Source: Arctopsyche grandis
Taxonomy: Eukaryota; Arthropoda; Insecta; Trichoptera; Hydropsychidae
NCBI RefSeq assembly: GCF_051622035.1
Contig: NC_135359.1
Location: forward strand, 28,425,501-28,489,500
Length of the DNA: 64,000 nt
Direction: 5' to 3'
A program made the translations under genes and the position numbers. This document shows, in pieces, positions 33,700-44,600 of the stretch (positions are counted from its first letter, which is position 1; each line of letters starts with the position of its first letter). Below the pieces are notes generated by a model that saw nothing but the letters and a program-made list of their open reading frames with translations, did no database searches and was not told the origin of the DNA.

Positions 33700-36600
33700 T
33701 ATTTTTTCACCATCGTAATGGCGGATGACACTTTCACTTATGTCGATGAACAAAATGAGCAAAATGGCAAAATATGAAAACGATCGGATAAGAGCCAAAA
33801 CAAGATTGCAAAAAAAGGTTGACATTAGTGAACCATTTTTTGTGCATAAAAGCATCCTCGACGCCAATTTTTGGTCATAATATACATATACGTATTATAT
33901 CATCTACATATGTACTGACAAAAGTTACTAATTTACACAAACTCATAACTGATATATAAAAATGTACCTGCCAAATTTTGTCAGAATTTACCTAGTAAAT
34001 ATGTATATTAGTGGTTTTTAAAAAGGTAATTTAAGCCAAACGGTTAGTATGTCGTAGACCAGAGCCACCAAGAGAAAAATCGGGCCCTGGTGTAGTATCT
34101 GTTTTTTTTTTCATTACACATAAGTAGACAATTTCATTTATGTTTCCAATTTGTTTTTTATTCCAGGTTTTTCAATAAAAATTTGTTATTGTAAATGATT
34201 ATATATTGTCATACAACAATAATTATTTTCTATAGCCCATTTTTCGGTCCGTTACGTTCTATCAACTAATATCTCGAGACTCGTTTTCTCAACTTTTCAT
34301 CGGCTTAAACATGAGTTTGTTTATTGTACATGTGTGTAATACATCTGTGATCATTCATAGATTTTTAATATATAAACACACATTTAAAACATGTAAAAAG
34401 CGTTTATTCTTACTATATTTTTTTTACATACGTCTTATTATAGTTCAAGTTGAAATAAGTTAAATAAGTATTAATAACATAATATAATAGTTAAAATAAG
34501 TAATTCACTATACAAAACATTTTTATATATGTACATATATACAAACTCCACGGCGAAATATACCGAAAAAGTTGGGAAAACGAGATATTGCAAGTTGGTG
34601 AAACGAGGTAGACCCCCCATTTTTACTAACCTCTTATTATAAAAAACTGTAGTTAGTGAAACCAGAACTTTAAAAAATAAAGTATTCAAACATTCAATGC
34701 TAAAAATTATACCCAACAATTAAAAAGTTTAAATTACATTTTATTAGGTTATATACAAATCTATATTTGTTATAATTAATTTCTTTTCTGATTGAAATTA
34801 ATATTTTCTCAGACCAAGCATTATATTTTATACGATTGTGTTGAGGTATGAAATTCAAACCTTAATTTGACTCATATAAAAATATACGACTCATATGACT
34901 TATATAAAAATATATAATCTTTTGCATCTATGTACATATGTATGTACTTGTTTGTTTGAAAAAATGTTTGTACAAATTAACTGATTTAAATTTTGCCGAT
35001 ATAGTCAAATATTAATTCGTATTCTATTGGATATCAGTTTAACTGACCGAATTTTAGATTTTTAGTAATGACAACCGATAAAATGTCAATCTATCATTTA
35101 TTTTCGTTATCTTTCACATCATTGAGAGATCTATCGATTGTATTTATCTAGTGATATGTTTTTGATTGAAAATGCACTCTTGTGAAACAACTTTTTTTCA
35201 AATATTGACACTACACTGTAATCAAAACTAGTATAACCTATATACATATATGTTATTAAATGTGTCTAATGTAGAATATCAAATTTATCAATAAAACCAA
35301 TAAATTAAATACGCTGGAGTGGATTTACGGCGAATGAAAATTGTAACAACGAAAAAGCCAAAATTAATATAATGGATCAAATACCGCCCATGAGATAAGA
35401 TAAGTAAATTTGTTTTCAACTCGATGGTTTCCGATTCGATCGTTGGAGACATTTGAATATCGTTGGAGAACATGTTGGCGTTCATAAAATATTTGGACAG
35501 ATTCGGATGCTAATAAAAAGGGAAACGTTGAACTCGATTCGAGTTCAATGCACTTTGAAAAACGATCAGGACGTGAAGGTTCGTTTTCGAATTTAATTTA
35601 CAAGGAATCTTCGTGAGTCTCCACAAGATATATGTACCTACTTGTATCCTATAACCAGTTTGAAAATTGACGATGCAGTTCGCAAACGTATTATTTCGCT
35701 CATTACTTTCTACTCTGGAACGAGTCCTATGTACATGTTTTGGAATTAACTTTTTTATGATTCAACGTGCTCTGAATTCGTTTACACACAAAGGGACATT
35801 ATTCAAAATATACTGTCAAAAAATTCAAAATTTTATTACACCGCTCGCTATGTATTTGAACGATAGGAAAGTGTCGTGTTTCGATAATTTGCTGAGCGTT
35901 ATTTTTAGCACAACAAATATGTACATCTACATTGGATAAAAACTGACAGTTCAATTCCGTAATTGTATATATCGATGTAACTGACCAATGTTGACCTTAA
36001 TTGTCAGAAATAGCTTAGACGTAGGTATCAGTTAATTGAGTCAGTAATTATTCCATTAAGATTATCACTCGACAAAGTTGACAATTTATCGCAAACAATA
36101 CAATTGCGTTAACTATTGAAGCATTTCATAATATTTCATTTAAGCATTTCATGATAGTTTCAATCAAATAAAAATTATTTATTCAATATATTTTCTCTTA
36201 AATTTATTCTTTTGTTTTGCGACAAAATATGTAAACATAGAATTTTTGGTTGAAAAACGCGCTATTTGGCAAGTGTTGCCAGCGCGAATAAATAAGTACA
36301 TCTTACACGCAATGGCATCGATTTTTATTTCAATAAAAAAAAAACATGCAGTTAAATTAAGAAACTTGATAATTGTTGATATGATTAATATATACATAAA
36401 ATATTTATTGTATGAAATAAGTAATTAATTGAATCAAGTCATTGTAGCATCAGTTAGTATTGACGGCCTGTAAACAAAACAATAGATACGATTATATAAC
36501 AAGATTGTGTACATGCAAGTTTGCGAACGTACAGCAGATTGCGTGCAATCTTGAATCTCAATCGGTTATCAAAATTCAAATAAAGTTGAATTGGCGAAAT

Positions 36601-37853
36601 ATTCGCCGACGAAAGGCGATGTTTCAACGTTCGATCGGTAAAATTCGCATCGAGGTCACCGTCACATATTTTCCGCACGCAAATGCTATTTTCGTCCTTG
36701 TAAACATTGAGGCGTGTTCGCAAATCCTCGATAGGCGTCGCCCCCGCGCGTCCCTCTTCCCCCCGCGCTCTTAGCCGTCACAAACAAACCCCGCGCCTCT
36801 CCTCGCCCCCCTCCTCTCTTCTCCGCCCAGCGCTCGCTTGTTTTGACACATTATTGTTGAGAGTCATTTCGGCCATATTTTCGTTCAGTTCCTTGTTGCT
36901 TCTCAAACTTTTTTAGCCGTACGTAAATGCGATCTCGCATAACTAGTATTTTAACGATAGAAACCGAATCGATGTACTGTAATTGCGTTTCAGCTTAAAC
37001 AAAATAATATTTCAATGCAGTTTTTGGTCAGGATCCAAATATGTACTCGATAGAATTGGTTTTAAATCTAGACTCGATGCTATTGAGATTGTTGTCGTTA
37101 TTTAACATGCATAGATACTTATTGTATTTCGTGGTTTATGGCCATTTCCTGGCAAAGTTTCTTTGAAGTTTTCCTCAATCGTATTCCAATTTTATATTTT
37201 AAACTAATCATTCTTACAAAAAAAAGGAGCCATATGATATTGATACAAAAATTGATATCGACTTTTCAATGGGTAGTTTTGGAAAAGAATTTTTAATATA
37301 TATAGAGAAAGTGTAAAAATGGTACAATTTCATTATTTTCTCAATACATTGCATAATTTTATTTTTCATTTTCACGATCAAATAAAAAAAATCTCAAACT
37401 TATTTATTGCACAAATTTGCCGGTTACACATATATGGGTCCACAATACGGCACAAACTCTGAGTTAATGAAGACAAAAAATGAATTTATACCAAAGCATT
37501 AAGATTAGGAGTGGGGTAGACGTTTACGGGACAAGTACGTGTTTGTGTGAGATTCATGGGAGGAGCCGACGAAACCATCTACTCCCATTCTTCATTCATT
37601 CATTTTTCGAGTTTTCATCTTTTTATCAGTGGTTTTGAGATGTAACGTACTGAAATATTTTATATGATTTAGGTAAATTATGTTAATTTTTTTAAGCAGC
37701 TGCTTTAAATTTTATTTTTCTTTGATAAAGAGCTGACAAGAAGTGACTTTTTTTTTGAAAAAAAAAAACACTGATAAAAAATGGCAATAATATTCAGAAT
37801 TTTTCGCGGACTACCAAAATTTTTCATATCGTAGGTTTCCACCCACTGTGTTA
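33700..37853. other. Intergenic AT-rich sequence
   Basis: About 4 kb with no recognised gene or bounded repeat. Apart from the GC/pyrimidine-rich patch at 36.7-36.9 kb it is uniform AT-rich DNA with scattered tacatatgta-type short repeats. Confidence 0.4.
36700..36920 (+). promoter_or_regulatory. Pyrimidine- and GC-rich patch with initiator and donor, possible promoter
   Basis: A C-rich stretch (gtcgcccccgcgcgtccctc, then ctcctctcttctccgcc) is followed at 36885 by TCAGTTCC, an arthropod initiator-like motif, and 34 bases later by GTACGTAA, a good splice donor. This could be the promoter and non-coding first exon of a plus-strand gene; REPTOR, 4.7 kb downstream, is the nearest candidate. No transcript evidence can be seen. 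Confidence 0.3.
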
Positions 37854-38479
37854 TGGTCCGTACGCACCAAACCAACGACGATTTTGGGCCAACTTTTAAA
37901 ACCAGTAGCGTACAAAATATCGAAATAAAAATGAAATAAAAAAATTGAAATTAAATATCAAAATTAAGCTAACGAGCGAGATTGAGCTAAAATTAGATCA
38001 TCGTTGATGTTTTGAATTACAATAATGTTTTGAATTACGACGATGCGCATTACCACCAGAGAAATATTATAATTACGAGCGAAAAAAACCTTGTTGTTGT
38101 TTCTTATAAGTCATCACGATAACTACTGTGTTGCCGTCGATGAAATATTTAACAAAAAAAATGTCGGTGATTTGTCAAAGGGTTTTTTTTTCTTTCGTCG
38201 AAATAAAATTAATAATCACACATTATCCGATAAATTTTACCTCTGAGATAAATTTATCCGATAAATGTATTTAATAATATTATTTCCCGACAAGACGATG
38301 GATTTTACTAACCTCTTTTTTTATCGAATGGGAGCGAATTCATGAATATACAAATACAATCTCAAATCAACTCATACCGTATAATTGTTTTTCGCTCGTA
38401 AGCAGAGAAATGATATACTTTACTGTGATTGTGTATATACTTTACTGTGTTATTGTATATACTTTACTGTTCTACTCTC

Positions 38480-39000
38480 TATTTTTACTTTATCTATGTA
38501 CGTAGTAACAATAGATGAAGTTTCGTGATCATGTGAAAATTCGAACTCGAGATTTTGACTAATTCACACTCAGAATCCATTCCTGATCACGTTTTCATGA
38601 TCTAGAAAAAATGTGTGTGTGTCTGTCTATTTTGAGGATTTTTTGAACACTGCTAATCCTATCGAACTGAAACTTAGTATCGGTTACAGAAATTCTTATC
38701 GACACGACGTAAAATTTTTTCAAATTTTTAAATTGACCGGAAATGGTACCTCCATTTATACATATGTAAGTGGCTTCTTTTTTTTAAGTTTTTGAATTCA
38801 ATTATCTCCCAATCGAATCGGACTGAAATCTTTTTAAATGTGATAGAAATAATAATTTTTATAACCTTATATTTTTTTAATATTTTTATTTGAACCGGAA
38901 GTAATACTTTTAGTCTAGAGAATCGAGGTTTTTTTATGTTTTTCTCAGAAACCTTTTAGTTTACTGAACTGAAATTTAATATCTAGAAGTTTAAATTAAA
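38480..39000. repeat. Second copy of the ~530-bp block from the 13.5-14.8 kb nest
   Basis: Matches 13896-14430 from atttttactttatctatgta through gaactgaaacttagtatcgg, ttgaattcaattatctccca and aactgaaattt-atatctag. It has no TIRs of its own at its edges here, so it may be the core of the Mutator-like element without its arms. Confidence 0.8.
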
Positions 39001-39018
39001 TGATATTTTATTACATAC

Positions 39019-39387
39019 CAATGTGTCTGTTGTATCTAGTGTTGCACGCGGAGTAAATTTGTCGAGTAAAAACTTCATTTTTTCAAAACCAAACCACTTT
39101 GATTTATAAATGTCGTCACTTCCAGCGCCTGATTTTGTTGTAGCCTCACATCGTTGTCGCTCCCGTCTAAATGAGGTCATCAGAGACTCCACTTTTTTCT
39201 TTATGTCGTTGGCATGGCAATTGAAAATATTTGCTATTTCCTTCAATTCATCATTTCTCTTGGTTTTTAATTTGTATTCTTTATGTGTCGGATTCCAAAG
39301 CGACGGCTTTTCACGGTATAAGTCTATAAGTAATATAATATCTTCGTTTGTCCACTCTCTATTTTTTTTAATTAGAACTTTCTCCAT
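39019..39387 (-). CDS. MADF (Myb/SANT-like) DNA-binding protein, first exon, transposon-borne
   Basis: 123 open codons start MEKVLIKKNREWTNEDIILL and show the MADF layout: W near the start, LIDLYREKPSLWNP, YKLKTKRNDELKEIANIF, IKKKVESLMTSFRRERQR, YKSKWFGFEKMKFLLDKF. A clean donor, TTG|GTATGT, follows TTDTL, so the protein should continue in another exon, but I found none; the ~520-bp repeat occupies the region just after the donor. MADF proteins are the DNA-binding helpers of Harbinger-type transposases, which fits its place inside the TIRs. Confidence 0.7.
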
Positions 39388-40536
39388 GTCGTACTAAAAA
39401 TTTACGTAGCACAACACGTGTATCTTCAACACTCACAATATTGAAACTAATAATCTTGACTTCATCCTTCCGAACGCTTTGTAAGCCAAAAAAAAAAACA
39501 ACCGGATGTGAAAGATAAAAAAAAATATCATTTCGACGAGAGAAACAATTGAAGACATTATCCGATAAAATTTACCTCTGAAATGATTTAATTAATTGAT
39601 TTATTACGACGAGAGAAACAATTGAAGACAAAAAAATTTCCTTTGATAAAACCGACAACGTCTCGGATTGAAGAGATCGAAGACGTCACCCATACTTACA
39701 CATAATATATGCTCAGTAGCTGCGCATTACGGGGAAGTAAAAATAATAATTCTTTGATTTTTTTTTCGATCTTAGTGCGCATCTACGTAAGTCAAAGCAT
39801 CTTCGACAAACAAAAGTCGAGGATTATCTGTATGTGATTGTTGATGATCTAATTTTAGGTCAATCTCGAAAATTTATTTAAATTGGGCATGTTCTGTTTT
39901 AACTTTCAATATTTTATTTTAATTTTAATATATTGATTATGATTTTATTTTGATATTTGAATTTAATTTTAATATAATAATAATATTTTTAATTTTGATA
40001 TTTAATTTCAATTTTTAAATTTAATTTTTATTTCGATATTTTGTACGCTACTGGTTTAATCCTGCTGGTTAAATCGTTGGACCAAATTCGTCGTTGGTTT
40101 GGTCCGTACGCAGCATTAGATAAACTGGAATGGATGAGTACTATGTAGAAATAGTTTCATAATATGTTGTGTTTTTTATATAAACTATATGATAGGCTGT
40201 TAGGCTTTAGGCGTTATATTGTTGTCAAGTGATGATTGTCCACAGACATTACTAAATAATTTTAGCATCAGTCGTATTTGATGCTTGGTGCTCGACGTAT
40301 GTCGGATAAAAACTTCTCTGTTTGTTTATATTACTCGCAAGATGGGCAAGTGCATCGTTAAAAATTGCACAATGCATTCAAAAACGGGTCTACCTCACGG
40401 CAACGAAAGTGAAAAGGTCGAAAAAGCAAATATCGGAAGGCAAAGATCGAAAATCGAAAGATCTTAAGTCGAAAGATAAAAAAAAAGGGTGCATGGTAAA
40501 CGGTACTATGTATATATATGTATAATATATATATAT

Positions 40537-40708
40537 CAGTGGCATGCGGTGAAATTATCTTTATTTTTGTCATGCAGCCTTGTTTAATGTGCGCGCGCAG
40601 AATACGGGAGGAAAAACCCTGTTCCTCTTGTTCCTGTTGTATCCTGCTCGCGCAAATTAAGTGAGGATGTACGACGGGGGGGAGAGAGAGTTTTACCTCA
40701 CGCCACTG
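40537..40708. mobile_element. hAT-type hairpin MITE, second copy
   Basis: CAGTGGCATGC at the left and ACGCCACTG at the right; flanks atatatat (40529-40536) and atatatac (40709-40716) agree at 7 of 8. The interior holds gcgcgcgcagaatacgggag and ttgtatcctgctcgcgcaaa, shared with the hairpin at 13725. The left neighbour 40.40-40.50 kb (atatcggaaggcaaagatc, gtgcatggtaaacggtac) matches the left arm of the 13.65-kb element. Confidence 0.85.
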
Positions 40709-40716
40709 ATATATAC

Positions 40717-41659
40717 ATATATACTAACCGTTTTTCATATGTATGCATGGTAAACGAACATTTTCGACTTTTTTACGGTCACCCATTCAAAAACACACAA
40801 TAAATAAACAACATGGGACACATTTTTATAAGTAAATTGATCCGATTGTATTCCGTGCGTTGTAGGTTATTTATAGACGTAGACGTACAGCGTAATATTG
40901 ACAACAATTTATTTATTCGTAAGGGCCCTTCTATTATCATTACATTTCTCTGGCGTCAGGCCCTATCTATGTTATTCTATATCTATGCCGGTAATTGGAC
41001 TATTCGTCACATTGGGGTGGTCACAAAGACATTTTTTGCCATGAAAATCGCGAATACACAATATTTGGCACTCAAGTTCTCGTTACTATGATAGTTATCG
41101 TTAGTATGATGGACTTTTCGGCTGCCAGATGTTCCTTTATAGAGATTTTAGTGACTTTGTGACGAGTAATTTGTGACCAGTAATCACCGAACCATCTATG
41201 CCATCGACGCATTTTTACAAACTTCTTCTTACTTTCACTTATTGCGGGTTGTAAAGGAATATTTCTATGGAAAGTGAATCATGTCAAAGGGGCGTGCTTT
41301 GTGATGTAAATCAGCTCTCAGCTGAAAAATAGATAAATAGTGCAAGAACCACCTAGAGCAAAGTGGGCGCCGCGTCCCACCGTTGAAGAGGATGCGCGCG
41401 CAGCTGTTTTGTTCGCGTTGACGAGCGATTGCGCCAGTGTGCGTGCCTGTGTTGTGTTGTGCCGTGTCGTGTTGTGTTGTTACTCGGCCAGAGTGTTGTT
41501 GTTGTGTCACACGTGCCCGCTGAACTCGAACGCCACACCGTCCACGTCCCCCGCACAGCCCCGGAGCCCCCAGAGCCTGCGCCCCGCCGCGCCCCCGCCT
41601 CGGCCCCCGCCGCGGCCCATGCTGCAGCGCGACCCACACCACTGAACAAAGACGTGGAC
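40717..41659 (+). other. REPTOR upstream region and probable 5' UTR
   Basis: From about 41.33 kb the sequence turns GC-rich (gtgggcgccgcgtcccacc, then tgttgtgttgtgccgtgtcg), consistent with the 5' UTR leading into the first coding exon. An open frame continues upstream from ATG 41660 to ATG 41429 but reads as low-complexity Cys/Val then Ala/Pro, so I treat it as untranslated. No coding content seen in 40.72-41.3 kb. Confidence 0.4.
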
Positions 41660-44600
41660 ATGGAGTGGGGCGAGACGAGACGAGATGGAGTGCCGATCCC
41701 TCGGGCCAGAGACCACAACCTGAGCCTGTGCTTCGAGCTGGAGTCGGCCGAGTTCCAGCAGCAGCCGCAGCTCACGATGATGGGGCTGAGCCCCGACCCC
41801 GACCCTGACGTCGACGTCGACGACGGCGACGGCGATGGCGATGGCGAGCCCACCCTCGCCAAGTGCGAGCCATTCCGCATGGACGACGACGACATCTTCC
41901 AGGTGCCATTTCGTCTCGTATTGCATCATTTTTTATTCCAACAGGCAGTTTCGCCATTTCACCACTTCACCACTTCTGAAAAGCTATCGAACTTCACTTT
42001 TGTGATGTCAGCTCGTTGGTCTGTCGTTATATAAACAAAAGCGATGCTGCATGCCAATTTTTTTATTTTGATTTTCTGCAATTAAATGTTTACGATTGTG
42101 AAAATAGGGTTGCCATTTTTAAAAATTGACAATTTTTTTTTAAGTTTTGCAACATTCTAAAATGCATTTGGACTATTTTGTTTTATAATAATAATAATCT
42201 TGTATATAATCTTTTTGATTGGCTGTCGTCAAATTCGTTTCTGATTGGCTGGATTGGTCAGTTGTTAAATATCATAATTTTTGTTCGATTTAAATAATAA
42301 ATATAATAAAAAAAAAAAAAAGAATATTTTTTTAATGGTTTTCATTTTCATTAACCGAGCGAAGCCGGGTAGCACCACTAGTCTTATATATAAAACCGAA
42401 ACGGCGCCTGTAATTTGTTTCTGATTGGCTGGATTGGTCAAAGACGTTTGTGATTGGTCGGTTGTTGAATAGTATATATTTTTTTTTTGATTCAAATAAT
42501 AAATATAATATAAAAAAATAAATGAATATTTTTTTCATGGTTTTCATTTTCATTTACCGAGCGAAGCCGGGTAGCACCACTAGTCTTATATATAAAACCG
42601 AAACGGCGTCTGTAATTCGTTTCTGATTGGCTGGATTGGTCAAAGACGTTTGTGATTGGTCGTTTGTTGAATAGTATAAATTTTTTTTTGATTCAAATAA
42701 TAAATATAATATAAAAAAATAAATGAATATTTTTTTCATGGTTTTCATTTTCATTTACCGAGCGAAGCCGGGTAGCACCACTAGTAATATTATAAAATAT
42801 GAAAAAACTTTTTTTTTAATTTTTACACATGTAAAAATAAAAAAAGTTCTGAAATGACATACTTATATGATATTTGATTGTAATTGTAATGTAATTGGCG
42901 GATTGTAATTTGTTATAATATGTTAGTCCAATGTACATATCATGAAAGCTGAATCACTTTCTGAAGAAAAAAAGCGAATGCATCACTTTTCTGAGAAGCT
43001 CCATATTTGAAATGGGGGCATTTATGCGCGCACGTACGCATTTCCGAATGTACATTAAGCGCGGTTTCCGTCTTCGTTCGGTAACCGAAAAAAAAGTTTT
43101 AGTCCACGAATGATGGTTAGAAATCGTCAGGCTAAATTGGACATTCTAGCTTCCACCTTCTCGTGGTATTCACTGAACAGATTTGTTAATACAATTTGCT
43201 TATTCTAAATCTATTATTAATGTTTCTGACAAAGAAAAACTTTATCATATTTTATGCACGATTTCGAATCCGGTCTGTATACTTTTATAGGGGCCCCAGA
43301 AATTTGTAATACCCCAGGGTACTTAATGTATGTATAAAATATTATTAAATATTTACAAATTGTGTAAAAGTTTAATGTTTAAATCGAAAAACTGTTTATA
43401 TATTGAAAAATAACACTTTTTTTCATTCACATAGGGAATGTTCAATACTGTCCGAATTTAAAAAAAAAAGGAAATATATCTGTTAATCGTATAAAAAGTT
43501 TGTTTACAATAACAAAACTAGACAAATTTATGATATAAACAAAAAAAATGTTCTGCAGGCGAAAATTTTTATAACCTTTCCAGCAATATTTTTTCAAAAA
43601 TTGTGCAAAATATCTATATACAGAAACAAAATCAAATCAACATATGGCAAAACAGAATCAATCAAAATCTTCTTTACAATTCACGCTTCTTTCAGTTTCA
43701 CATAAAATAATCACAATTTTACAACTTTTTTTTATCTAGCAAACGTGGAAGAATTTATAAAATTTAAAGCCATCTTATCAGATGATCAGACTTGTATATG
43801 CATGTATGTACATAATATACACATGGAACTGCAATGAAACAGACTTTGGAATCATATCCTTCCTTGAGATATGATTCAAATGTATAATATCTCCATGGAA
43901 AAAAGTATGACCTTTCACTATATCATATCTTCTTAGTCAAAATTGAATCAGTTTCAATTCTCATTATATAAAATCTATTTTTCTGAACCTCTTTTGGATC
44001 ATCCCACCATTCTTATACCTACATACCTAGTATTACTACAATTCAACACAACTACATATATGTTATCTAATTCCAGGTGGACAAAGCCGACCTGATCCAA
44101 GGCCCGACACTGGCCGAGCTGAACGCTAGCGATGATACTTTACTCGATAATCTCAACTTTGATGACTTGCTCCTCCCCGATGAGAACAATTTCTACCTGC
44201 ACATTGGAGATTCAATGTCGCAGACGTTCAAGTCCAGCGCACCTTCTTTGCAGGTGCATCCTCCCGCTACGCAGACACCTTCTCCTCACTTTAACCTCTA
44301 TTACTCTGAAGGTATAGACAGGGATGTGTACACCAGAGATCGTTCCGGTGCGTTTTCGCCCGGCTCCGGACACAGCAGTCAGCCGAGCAGCGTGCATAGC
44401 AGCGTCCACGGCTCTCCATGCCTCGGATTGCAAGAGTTGCTCACGTCGAATATCAAACCGAAGCAGACACTGCCTCCGATACCAACCGGCCAACTCAAGC
44501 ACAAGCATGTAGCCGCAGCCAGACTCTCCTCGTCAGCTCCGACACATCTCAGCTTGGAACAGGTATTATTTTTTTGATAAATCTATGAAGTTAATGACAG

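Larger units (their letters stand above)
37854..40115 (-). mobile_element. Harbinger-type transposon with MADF gene, carrying a nested insert
   Basis: Ends TGGTCCGTACGCACCAAACC and GGTTTGGTCCGTACGCAGCA are inverted repeats with 3 mismatches, and the similarity continues inward for about 130 bp (ccagtagcgtacaaaatatc and its complement). TTA flanks both sides (37851-37853, 40116-40118). A MADF DNA-binding exon remains on the minus strand but no DDE nuclease is visible, so it cannot move alone. A ~520-bp repeat sits at 38480-39000. Family assignment rests on the 3-bp TTA and the MADF partner gene. Confidence 0.8.

Noticed and set aside
40285-40467. Short frame beginning MGKCIVKNCTMHS, resembling the start of a THAP zinc finger
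   Set aside because: Only the first two cysteines fit; the later zinc ligands and the rest of the domain are missing, and the tail runs into a repeat shared with 13.69 kb. Not enough for a call.
41429-41659. In-frame N-terminal extension of REPTOR from ATG 41429
   Set aside because: Reads as low-complexity Cys/Val then Ala/Pro sequence unlike the family; the ATG at 41660 starts an acidic region suited to the protein. Not excluded outright.
42198-42784. Tandem repeats considered as a CRISPR-like array or classical satellite
   Set aside because: Units are ~200 bp, eukaryotic, with TC/CTAG ends and no unique spacers; Helitron-like tandem explains the structure better.
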